Assembly: GCF_001949145.1 (NCBI RefSeq)
Contig: NW_019091566.1
Location: 11,347 to 42,422, forward strand
DNA: 31,076 nt
Direction of reading: 5' to 3'
DNA from: Acanthaster planci
Taxonomy: Eukaryota; Echinodermata; Asteroidea; Valvatida; Acanthasteridae
A program made the position numbers and the translations under genes. Shown one piece after another: positions 12,201 through 24,200 of the stretch; positions within the stretch are counted from its first letter, which is position 1, and each line of letters starts with the position of its first letter. The notes below the pieces were generated by a model. The model ran no database searches. It was not told the origin of the DNA and was given only the letters and a program-made list of their open reading frames with translations.

Positions 12201-15200
12201 TAAACCGAGTAAAGGGCAAGAATAAAGACCCTCTTGATGATGCCAGATGGGAGCTACTGATCAATAACCAGAGACATACGTCTGAAAATGCAGCTCAAGC
12301 TCAAACTCTTTGGACACGTGTAAGGTCACGGATTCATGCCAAAACCGCAAGGGAGAGATAGGAAGAAGAAACTTTTGGAGAGGCATGTGAATCAATTAAG
12401 TCTTGGAGACCAGAGAAGAAGCTCAAAGAGAATTTCAACAGCACACTGACTGATAGTGTTGCAGTTTCTTCATCAACTGTTCGTCACAGGTTGATAGAAA
12501 AGGACTTGTCGACAGAGTAGCAGCTAAGAAGCCATTGTTGAAGGAGAACAATGGAGTGAAAGAAACAAGCATTTGACAAAGGGAAATTGGTGTAAAGTCC
12601 CGTGGACTGATGAATCTAAGTTGGAACAGTTTAGAACCAAATAGTGTTTAGTACTCAGACGGAAGGGTAAAAGGTACAGAAATGAATGCCATTTACCAAC
12701 TACATGTGTAGAACACGGTGGGGGAAGTACATTAATATATTAAAAAGAGCTATGCTTACCATTACTTTAAAAAAATTTAATACAGGTAAAAAAATGTAAA
12801 CCAGGCATTTTAAAGGATTAAGTATTAATTTCTTTGGGAATGTCAGGTATTTGAATAATTCTGCACATGTATTCAAGCACTGATGGTAGACATAAAAACT
12901 GTTAATGCTGTATTGATTGCCATCTCATCACAAGGAACTGTAGTACATTATACCTATAAAATGTGCTGTGTTCAAATAATTTTGCACACCACTAGTGAAC
13001 TGTAAACTGTATGTTTATTTTGCATACTTCTCATATGCTTTCACACAACTTGCCCGATTCAAGTTTCTTCACATTTGTGTGAAAGTTTGACAGCCTACAG
13101 TTGCAAAGTACCACATATTAGGCATGGGAATCTTTTCGGTTTAACCGTAATTCTGGGTTTTTTTCCCTTCAAATTTGTGGTCTTCGAGTTCATCATAAAA
13201 AAGGAATGAAAGTAAGGATGAGTTGTAAGGGGGTAAATGTTGGTTGACCACTTGGTGCTCAAATTTTCCCTTTATTCCCAGTGACATTTTGCACTTTTCT
13301 AATTTGAGTAGGAAAGCTAAGGAATGTGATGTCATATAGCTTTGCCAGGACGTTGGCAATGGTTCAATTCGCACATTGCTTTGGGACAGGGTATAAGCAA
13401 TACCCCTCGCAATGTATGTGGGCAGGAAGCAAGGAACTAATTTTGCAGTCAGATTCCCACAAAAATTGAATTCTCTTTACGTAACCAAAGGAGGGAACCA
13501 GTGAACGTTAGTGCGCGGTCGTTTTGCCCAAAAGCACCTTTGCGTGAATGCCCGGTGTCACATGAAAATCTGACTCATCCTCTTACGTGACTGGTCATGC
13601 TCCTAATCATCATACATATACATGCGCAATGCTACCAATGAGTCCGTATTTCATAGAGATGTCAATTCATGGCTGCTGCATGTCAAAGTGCCATGCGGAC
13701 ACGTACGTACTTGTACGTACACATACAAACGTGCACATGCAGTCGGAAAAAAATTGAGATCATGGTGGAAGGAAAGAAGTTTGTTGAGCATGGAGCTACC
13801 AATCCAAAAGAGACAGACAAATCAGTAAAAAAAACAAGTGGAATTGGTCATAATGTGGCAAATTGTTACTGGCAAAAAAATTAAAGATGAGTACATGTAC
13901 GTGGTGGGTGACTGTTTTTGCAAGCTTTACAAGAGGGGGGGGAAGCATGGTGCAAGTGGTGTTGTATTTGTATAAAGTACGGTACTTGCGGAGCTAAAGC
14001 ATTGATACAGCATGCAGCTAAGTACAATAAACAAATATCCTTTCAATCGAAAACATTTTGCTTCAACAAATCAGTGGCAAAGGGACCAGGAATGGCCTCA
14101 GATTGCACCACAGAGCATATACAATCCAACATTTCCCCCAGGGCCCTTAGGCAGGCACCTGACCCTCTGCCATAAGTGCTTCACGCTCTCCACTTGCGGT
14201 AGTCTCCCCCCGATCTATTCCATCACAAACTATTTTCAGGTTTTTTCTTGATGCCCCTTCTCATGCCTGACTTACATGTATGACAGCCATTTTATATTCG
14301 ATTCCATGCGCCCTCATCAACACAAAGGTTTAAGGAACATTTATTTTAGATGACACGTACATATGTTTGCGGTCAGATTATGCCATGTATGCTGAAAGGT
14401 GCAGGTGGACCTGTGCATTCATTTTGCGTGATTGTATTGGAGTCGGCATATGATGGTGCGGATTTAGCCATTAACAAACACCTTCACCCATGGAATTTCA
14501 TACCGTACATGATACACAGGCCATTCTATCCATAAACTGCAACAAAGTTGAAACAGATCACACTTATGGAATGCTGGCATGGTGCGTGTTATTCATGGCC
14601 ATCAAAAGATCAATTTGTTTTTCGTTGTTTTTTCAATGAATAGTGAATTTGAATTTTCAAAACTTTTCCTCGACCCACCCTCTCAAAAATTGAAATTAAA
14701 AATCACCAATTTTAAATGGCCCCTTATATGTATCTGAATCTTGCTGTGCTCAATAATGGCGGACAATGTCAAAACGAGACATAGATTGGTAAGTTCAAGC
14801 CATGTACTGGGTAAATCACCTGGTACCTCCAAGCCTGATGTGTACTCCAAGCATGATATTTCTGTCATAGTGACCAAGACTACTCTGCCAGGTTCATCAG
14901 TTGGAAACTCCGCAAGGATGGGCCATCAGCCATTCACAGCCAGCACTGCTCCCTTGGAAATCCTACATTCCTTTAGCCTACGAGAGCACATACAAGCAGC
15001 AGAGTCCGACGTCCATGTGGGACAGCAGGGTCTTGTGCTTGATGCCATGTGGTCAGTCAGTAGTCCAGCCAACACAATCTGATCACAGAGGTCATGGGCA
15101 GTACCACCATCGACATCATCACATTTCAGGTGGGGGATTTCTGGCACCATGTACACATGCTTTCGTCGGTTGACACATAGGAGTCAATATACTCGATCTC

Positions 15201-18200
15201 CTTCAGAGGCCTCTGTCTTTTTTTGTCCATCCACCGCAGCACCATCGCCAGCTTCAGACATGAAGGGGAGCCACAGTATCAGCTAGTGAGGCCACATCAC
15301 AGGAACAAAACATATTTTTCATGCTTATACCTTTAGTGATGGGTGACCAGCTTCCCCTTGGCAACAGGCCTGATCCACCGACGAAGATGGCCTCTCCATT
15401 TTTCAGCAGGCCAGTCTGTCTTCTACAGAAGTGGGTGAGCTGCTTCAGTTTCCTTCTCCCTCCCCAGTGCAGCCCTCTTGACCCTCCTACTGAAGGCATT
15501 TAGTACAATGTATCCAAAACAAAACAACCCACTTTTCCTATAGATTGAATGTGTGTAGATATTATGAATGACGCTTTGAAACAGATTTAGGAAAAACAGA
15601 CAACTTCACTTTTAAAGCTCCGTATGAAGGCCCTGTTTTCTACCACTAAATCTCACTCAGAAATGTATTTTGCAATTCCTACTTTGTCATCAAAGGAAAT
15701 GGGTCTGCTTTGACATGAATATCCTCACCTCGGTAAGCAGTTCTTCGATGCCGAGACAAAGATTTTTGACAAAGCTTACAGCCTTATGAGTCAGGGGGCC
15801 AAGATTGCATCCTTTTCCCCACTGCCGTCTGATGCTCTTGCTAGATGTCATCAAAATTCTTCCTTGATGAATGGAAGTAACCTGCAGGAGATGTTTCATT
15901 TTTTAGATGACTGCCTGGGATTTTGCCTGCGGGGGATTTGCATTATACTTTGCTTCAACTTCCCTGCTGTGATGCTTCATTGTCCTTGACATCTTGTTTC
16001 TCCAAGGACCACCTCTTAGATCTTCCTCTGGGAAGGAGCTATCAAATTATCAAGTTCAGTGAGACCATGATGCATGAAGCCAAACTTCGCAAGACGGAAA
16101 ACAAGTTGGACTTGCAGCATTCTGCCATATGTCCTTCTACTTCCTTCCAAGCTCCAAGGAAGAGACCGAGAAATATCTCTTTTAACCAAGGTTCATGTTA
16201 CAGACCCAAGAGGGATGCAGGCCAGTCTTCATCTCCTACAAGAGTCAGTCCCCCATGTACATGTATCTGCATCCCTTTAATTCTCGGTGGTTGCGGACCA
16301 ACAAGGGCTTCTGACGGCTACACAGTACTCATCCCCCTTCCCTCAAGTCCATGGTGGTCGTCTTGCAAATTCAGTCACCAGTGGTTTCACATAACTTCAT
16401 ACAGCTGGGTCCTTCAGACAATTTCATAAGGACATTGTCTGGAATTCATCATTCCCCCCCCCCCTTGGCCTCCTCAATGATCTATGCCTGTCCCTATAGA
16501 TCCCACTCACCGGACTGCTTTGAACAGGAAATCCTTCCTCTGAGAGTGAAGAATGCCATTGTGGTTCTCCCTCAAGGAATCGCCCTGGGATTCACCTAAA
16601 CATTCTTTCTCGCCCCAAAGAAATCTTTGGAGCAGTGATCCATTATCAACCTGCAGCTATACAACTACTATGTCAAACCAAAGCACTTCCGGATAGAGAC
16701 ACTTTCAACCATTCTCTGGTCTTTCACAACAGGTTGGTAAGCAACTTTGATTGACCTGATGGACGGCCATCTTCATGTGTCCATTACTCAGGACCATCAC
16801 TCAGGTAATCACAGGTTCCTTCAGATTATAAATCGGGAGACTGTATACCAATTTCACTGCCTACCCTTTGGTTTTACCACAGCCCCTCAGGTCTTCACCA
16901 GAATCACCGAGCCATTTGCAGCATTCTGAAATCAGAGTTACGTCCACCTTTTCGTGTATCTGGATGACTGGCTAACAGTTGGCCCTACTTTCTAGGACAC
17001 AGTCAAGGCCCCTCAACAATCCTAATAACACTTGAACTGGGCTTCATCATTAGTACAGAGAAGTCCTCCCTGTCGCCTTCTCAACCACCAACTTACCTTT
17101 GAGCAGTTCTCAACTTGGACCTGTTTGCATCTCATTTGAACCACTGGCTTGCGACATTTTTCTCCTGACACACTCACCTCCTGGTTTGGAAAGCGGATGC
17201 TTCCAAGCCAGCTATAACTGGTGAGGAATTCATGCCAATTCCTTCCTGCCAATTTCTCTGGTACATTGGGTGCTAACGAAGATAGAAAGAGAATTGTCTA
17301 TAGAGTCATTTTCATGCATGTAGCTCCATTTTGGCCTCAACAACCTTAGTTCCCTCGTCTTCTTACCCTGCTTGTTCGTCCAGTCATGCTCCCAAACCAC
17401 CAAGACCTGACTCAATCAAGGTCTCAACATGTACATTCAGATCCAACCTCTCTTTATCTCTGTGCCTGGATGCTATCAAAATCCCTCTCTCATCAGCTGG
17501 CCTTTCAGAGGAAGCTGCAGCCTTGTCAGCCAAGAGTAGATGTGGGTCCACCAGACAAACTTATGATAGTCAACTTCATCACTTTAGCAAGTGGTGTAAG
17601 GAAAGAGCTATTGATTCCTATTCTGTATCTGTAACTGCTGTTGGGGATTTTCTCCTTCACCTCTTCAACACCACTCTTCCAATATCCTTTATCAGGTTAT
17701 AACCAGCCATTGGTGCCATCCATCAGGATTTCTAAAATAATTCAACACTCTCTTCAAACTCATTAATATCACCTTTGCTGTGAGGCATATTTATAGAACC
17801 ATCCCCAAACAAGAAGCTCATCCCTTCTTGGGATCTGGGCTCTGTTCTTACATCTTTATCCAAGGCTTCCTTTGAACCAGCAGGGAATTCTTCTCTTCAC
17901 CAGCTCAACATAAACACTGTGTTTTTATTGGCTTCTGTAACAGCTCGACAAATAAGTAAGCTCCATGCCTCAGAACCAGGTCATTTTGCTTGGAACCAGG
18001 TGGTGCGTATTTTATTCCACAGACACATTTTCTAACAGAGAATCAGTCGGTTGACATCTCTCCCCCAGTTAACCTTATGCCAAGCTTGATGTCATTGCTT
18101 GCACTAGGCCATAGCAAGGTGATATCATGCAATTTTTCATCACAACTATCCAGCCACATCGTCCGGCCTCTGTGACCATGATTGCTCAATTGATTTCAGA

Positions 18201-21200
18201 GGCAATGATAACAAATCCTGATGATAATCAAGTATTGAAATGTACCATAAAGCCTGCAAGACATGCAGCATGTCAACCTCTTGGGTCCACCTGCTTGGAG
18301 TTTCTATTTCAGATATTATGAAAGCGGCCTGCTGGAAGAACCCAACCACCTCTATATCATGTTACACATGTACTTGAAAGGTGTGGTTCAAGCTGAAAGA
18401 CTTATGGGTAGGAGAGTCTTCCAGGAGGTCAGCCAATCAGCAGCCTACAAAACGCACAAAGCTACTCGCAACTACTGTAGATAGGCTGCTCCTGGGAAAG
18501 TCTAAACAACCTTTCCGCATTTCTGTAGGTTCTATTTAGACCTTATAACCCTGCAATGTCCCTTCCCTCCCTCATAATTGGATAACGGTGCTATTCTACA
18601 AATGTACCAGTTGGTAAACACTTTAACTGAGGGGCGTTTCTTTCTGTAATGGAATTCCCAAATCCAAAGGGATTGGCAACAATGCATTTCTCAAAATATT
18701 GAGCATTTATTACTACAAGTATATGATTCCTCTTTTAAGAAAATTGCATTTTTTTTGTAATGCATCTTTAAATAAGAAAAATTCTTGCTTTGAGAAAATA
18801 TTAGGTATATGTATATTCAAAAGTTATCTTCACTGCTATGTTTGAATTTAGTTACCATAGATTTAGGATGGTTGTTTTTCAACCCAATTATTTCGGATGT
18901 TTTAGGACTGGAAAGATTAAAAATTATATAAGATTCAAATCTGCTTTTTCAAAACTTGCAAATCTGTTTACAATTACAGTAGGTTTTCAGCACACATATT
19001 GAACTCTGCATGCAAGCTTCTTTAGGCATAACTGAGAGAACACTTTCTGTGCTCTTGTTGACAGCTACATACTAAATGTGAAATCTGGTACAAATATAGA
19101 CCTTTGAATTGTCATGAACAGAAGAACAGAACTAAAGCATGCTGAAAAGTACATGTAGGTTTTGAAATTCAAAGTTTGCTTTTAACATGTTCATTTCTTT
19201 TAATTGTTATCCATATGTGCAGTGCATGATGAAATGATTCAGATCAAATGCCACGAAGTCAGTGCATACTGTACCTGCTAATTTATGTTTTGACCAGCCT
19301 TGTTAAGTGATGAGTTTGTCAAATGATTATTTTCATATGTGTATTTTCCAAAACACCAATGAGCCACACCATATTCCAAACAGCTTTCAAGCACCTTATT
19401 TCTGGAAACAAAGTACTATACACTGTGCTGCCTTGTTCATTTGAAACCCAAAATGGCTGAGCTAATGGCAAGGAGTCAACAATTAACCAGATACATGTAC
19501 CTATTAACTTGAAATGAAATACATTTGTTCACTATTTATCACAATTTGCTGTGAAAATACTTGAAATTAAATCCTTGCCTTTTATTCTGCACATTTTTAT
19601 GAAATCAACTCTGTCTTTAGAAAAGATTGTTCCATAGCAGAAAAATTGCATTTCCCCCAAGAATTCTTAAATTGGTATGATTAATGTTTTAGTTGAGAAA
19701 TACTTTCATGTTTTATAACATTTGAAACATCTCAAATAACACAAAGAACCTAAATTTAAGAAAAATTAGTTCTTTTCTGTTTAAGAAAAAAAGTTGTCGA
19801 GAAATCATTTCTTGTGCTACCCAAGAAAAACACTGCAGACAGTGAGAAAACAACCCACAAAAACTTAACTGAACAAAAAAAAATTTTCTTCAAGAAAAGA
19901 AAACACCTTTTCTTGTGTCACTCTCTAGACAATTTTAATAAGAAAATTATTGTAACAGATTTTCTTGATACAAGAAAAAAATATAACAAAATAAAATCTT
20001 AAACCAAACTTTTTTCTTCCACCCGGAGAAAAGATATTGTGCCAATTTTTTTTAGTTAAGGACAGAAAAAAATTCCTACCATTTTTGGCATTTACCATCC
20101 CTCCCCAGTTTGAAAAAACCACTAGATGCTTTTCTGTTTTACACAGCCCTTTGTGGGGGACATGCAGTGGTTGGAGAGGGTATGGCTTGGGTGACTCTTT
20201 CATCAAGGTTTCTTTGTGCATGCGCTTTGATATGCAAATGTAGGTAAACAGAGGTTAGTGTTTACTTGCTGGTAGAATGGAAAATCCCTGTGGATTTTGG
20301 GAAGTTTGATTTAAATAAATGGGATAAACATACCTGTCATTGATACTGTACATGCATACGGTATATGGGTATGTGTAGCCTAAATGTACCAAAATAAACT
20401 ACAGTAGGGTAGAGGGCTGAACTTTTGTTCAGAGAAGGGCGAGCTCTTAAACTTGCTAGTCAGTGATAGTTGGACAAGTCTGTGTACTATTCAGTACCCC
20501 GCCTAAAAGTGTGATTGCAGCATTGATAATGCATATCAAATTGTGCTGTGATGAAGAAATGTTGTAATCCATTCCAGATGGTTCAACTTTATGTGAGAAT
20601 GTAAGGGTAAGGGTTAAGCTAGTTCATGCAGTCGACCATCCTAACAAATGGACCTAAGTAGATACTTGTACAAGTACATGTACAGTATCTGGTCCTTTTG
20701 GGATCAGTTTTGTCTGCCAATGACCATAAGCCCCTTCCTGCAATAGTAGTTTACTGTTTGATATGTTTCTGTGGTTGAGTTAATTTTCAAGCTCACTGAG
20801 ACAAGATACTGGTGAAATTATGGTGTTTGGGTTCTGCCCCCCCCTTGTTAATGGCTGTCATCTGATCTAACCATGTGATCACTTTTTATCATATACATTT
20901 ATGCTTATCATATCTGTGTTCTTTTCTGTGATACATTGAAATATTGAAGTAACCTCAATTTCATTTTTTAGTCTTACATCCAAGAAAAGGTCTTCGTTGG
21001 CCTGGAACATGTGCCTCCGTCTTTTGGTGTTCGTGACAAAATTTTAGGTCCAGGGGTAAGTTTACTTTTTTCAGGCATGCAAGTAATGTTTGCATTTTTT
21101 ACAAGCATCAATGCTTGTGCTTTTGATGGCACCTTGTATTGCATCAGCAGTAAAGTGTGCCACTCACACACTTAAAATGCATTGACCACCAGATTGTATT

Positions 21201-24200
21201 TATAACTACATGTACAATACATGCAGATTTCATAATGTGCATGGCGCATAGCTAATATCAGAGCTAATTCATGCTCATTTTGTCATGACAGGTCACATAT
21301 GAAGTCAGTTAAATTGATAAGAGTGCCAAAGTCTGGCTGTTGAAAAACATGTACAAAATCTATGGAGAAAAACACGAACCTTTAATTTCATGTCACGTGA
21401 CCCCTAATGACGTCTTCGTGACAGATTTCTAGGACCATCCTTGGATGATTGTCTAAGGGTCTGCTAAGTAAGAATTCAATCAGATTTATAAAACTGATCA
21501 AAGTGCGGCTTGAAATCTGTCTACAAGTCAACAGGGAAAAATGAATATTCAAAAATCAATAATAAATCACTTAATGGGGTCATCAGTTAATCATCTTTTT
21601 CATGTTATCATTTCATTAAAGTCTTTTCTTGGTGTGGCTTTGAAAACTGAAGAATGCTCAACGACCAAAATGGTGCCTTGAAATGTGTACAGCGTCAGTG
21701 GGCAGAAATAAACATTAAAACTCAATAATACATTGTGTGATGACATCATCATGATGCATTTTTGTAGAACCATCCACACATTAGGGTCCTTCAATGGTAT
21801 AACTTTGTTGTAGATACAACATTGCAAATACAAATTTGCCAAAGTGCTGCATAGAAAAACTGTGTGCAAAGTAAAAAAGCTTTTGGTTAAGCAGAAGAAG
21901 AAGTAAACAAGAGCTGCTGTGTCTGTTTACAACAGAACATTGGGCTTTTCCGCATTTCTTAAGTCATGAAAAACACATTTGCCCAACATACTCGTAAATG
22001 GGTCTACAAAAAGGTACCGGTGGGGTCACAAAAACATCAAAGGGTGATTTCATCATGATGTCACAAAATTTCTGAAATTATCCACGCTTCTCAGCTTTGC
22101 TTACTTAATTTTCACAAATAACATGTCTCAATCTGTGTCCTTGCCAAGTTTCAACTAGAAAACATTCACGATTTGAACCCAATAGACATCAAAAGATATC
22201 GAGAATTGAGGTTTACCCCTTCATTGTCATGTCACTGAAGGGGCATCGACAAAATATGCTTCTAACATGAAATGGTCATATCGATAGCAGTGCTTAAATT
22301 TTTGGCTTTAAAAAAACGTGTACCAAACCTATGGGAAAAAGTCACCTCTAATCTCGTGTCACATGATGCCTGATGACATCACAGTCACATTTTTTTTCTT
22401 ACACCCTCTTGGGCTTGTGGCCAAAAATGCACCTAATATAGTGTCAGTCAGATGGATGAGAAAAACATACATAAAACCTATGGAGAAAAACTGCACTTTA
22501 ATCTTATGTTCCATGATATGTGTTTGAAACACTGTGTTTGGGGTTTGCAGTTTCCCCTACACATGAGGGATCTCTGTCACCCTCTCTGTTGCTGATGGAA
22601 CTGCATATTTTTCTTCAAACATTTACCCATCTGATGCCTACTCCGTAAAAATTGAATTTTTGAAATTCATTTGACCCTACTTCACACAATGACAACGCTT
22701 TCATGTGATTTACAATTGGAGTAATTTTTTTTCTTAGGGATCATTTCTACAGCACATCCGTTCGGAGACTGGTGCTAATGTTTATTTACGTGGACGTGGA
22801 TCAGGATATTTAGAGCAGACGTCAGGACGAGAAGCTTTTGAGAATTTATACATCTACATTACCCATCCAAAAATAGAAGGAGTCCTTGCTGCCAAAAAGT
22901 TGTGTGAAAACCTTATACAAACTGTGAGTAGAACCCTTTACCTTCCGCATGTTATAGGAATGGAACCATATCCAGGTTTTAATGAAAATTCTCACTTTCT
23001 TTTCCCATCATAAATTCTGATTTAATTGATTTTTTTCACAAATGTCCATCAATTAAAAAATCTTGGAAAAGTTTTAAAAAGAACGTCAGTACATAAATAT
23101 TGTGAGCACATTCTTTATCACTTTCACCAGTTGTAAATATGGTAGGCCTGTTCTTACATTAGAAACTCTAAGGCTAAGACATGTACTCGTAGGATTGACC
23201 TTTGAATTAAAAAAAAACTACGTCACTGTTACACAGAGCAGGGTGACAGCCAGTATGTGTAAACAATATGTACATGGCTGGGTCAGTTCCGCTAATTTAG
23301 AAATGTTTGTGAACTAACAGGATAACCTGTCAATAGAAGGAATGGACATTAAAAATGAATATTAAATTCCAGTGGTGAGGATTCAAGGAAGAAGAAATGG
23401 GAAGCTGCATGTATTTCTCTATGTAAATAAGAAAATTACATAATAAGCTTGTAAAGTGGCTACATGTATTTGTGTATTTGTACCGTGGCAACTGTTTTGA
23501 TTAACACAAGCATAAAATTTTATCTCTCTGAAGTAAATGACAAGAAATTAAAATTCACTTCTAATACAGAAGTCAGTTTAGTGTTTTCCTTGCCCTACCT
23601 GATCATGAAAGATGTATTTTTTTAGACTATACATTGTTCTTGGTGTCCCCCCCGTGTGAAATTACATTACAGGACCATGGATTGGCACATACCAGTATTT
23701 CAAACACCAATGTTGGTTTGGCAAAATTGCCAGTTTGGTGTCATGGTGTACCTTAAAGACAGACATAGCAAAGACGGACAAAATGTTGTAGGAAGTGCAT
23801 TAATATTATTTCATTGGTATTAGGGAACTGTCATTGTATTTCGTTAATATAGTTTTGTGCAAAAACCCCATTGAGGTCGTTGTAATCAGTTGTGGTTTTG
23901 CGGTAGCTTTATGTTTTTGTGTTTTTATATTCTCGTCTTGTAGATTCATACTGAATATAGTAAGCACCAGAGCCAATCTATTACACCTGCTAGTTCCATT
24001 ATCCGCATGGTTACACCATCAACTGTTACCCAACAAGGTGATAATTTATCTAATGTTTACTGTCATAAGCATTTAAATGAGTATAAATTATGTGTTTGTA
24101 AGAGTGCTGCTATACATATCTGGCCTAAAATATTCCCACAAAAAGGGACTCAATGACTGGAAAATTAAACACATGTACATGTAACTTCCTAAAAGTCATG

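Larger units (their letters stand above)
11641..12994 (+). mobile_element. Tc1/mariner-superfamily DNA transposon, defective
   Basis: Bounded by terminal inverted repeats beginning CAGTGGTGTGCAAAATTATT at 11641 and its complement ending at 12994. TA precedes the left end (11639-11640), as expected for Tc1/mariner; the right flank reads GT, so that target-site copy has mutated. About 1354 bp, shorter than the usual 1.6 kb or so. Internal similarity to Tc1 transposase runs over 12452-12735 with frameshifts and stops; the part carrying the second and third catalytic residues is missing. Non-autonomous relic. Confidence 0.88.
15715..18490 (+). mobile_element. DIRS-like tyrosine-recombinase retrotransposon, defective
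   Basis: In order on the + strand: gag-like region, reverse transcriptase with a YLDD box followed by W-L, a remnant of the DLFAS block that follows RNase H, and a tyrosine recombinase. This is the DIRS arrangement; no integrase or LTR was seen. YLDD (16957-16968) and DLFAS (about 17117) are only about 150 bp apart, so most of the RT thumb and the RNase H domain are deleted. Many stops and frameshifts. The ends were not resolved; the left may start earlier than 15715. Confidence 0.88.
10149..20971 (+). other. KHDC4 intron 6 (10.8 kb, transposon-filled)
   Basis: Bounded by GTAACT and TTTTTTAG. In order it holds the assembly gap, a 28 bp repeat whose inverted copy sits near 20142, a Tc1-type element (11641-12994), a possible zinc-finger transposon fragment (about 13918-14060), a DIRS-like retroelement (about 15715-18490) and an AT-rich tail with many AAGAAAA/TTTTCTT words. 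About ten times longer than most other introns in this gene. Confidence 0.7.

Noticed and set aside
23834-24076. 80-codon plus-strand frame overlapping exon 9
   Set aside because: Different frame from the KHDC4 reading and mostly hydrophobic translated intron; exon 9 has splice sites and correct phase.
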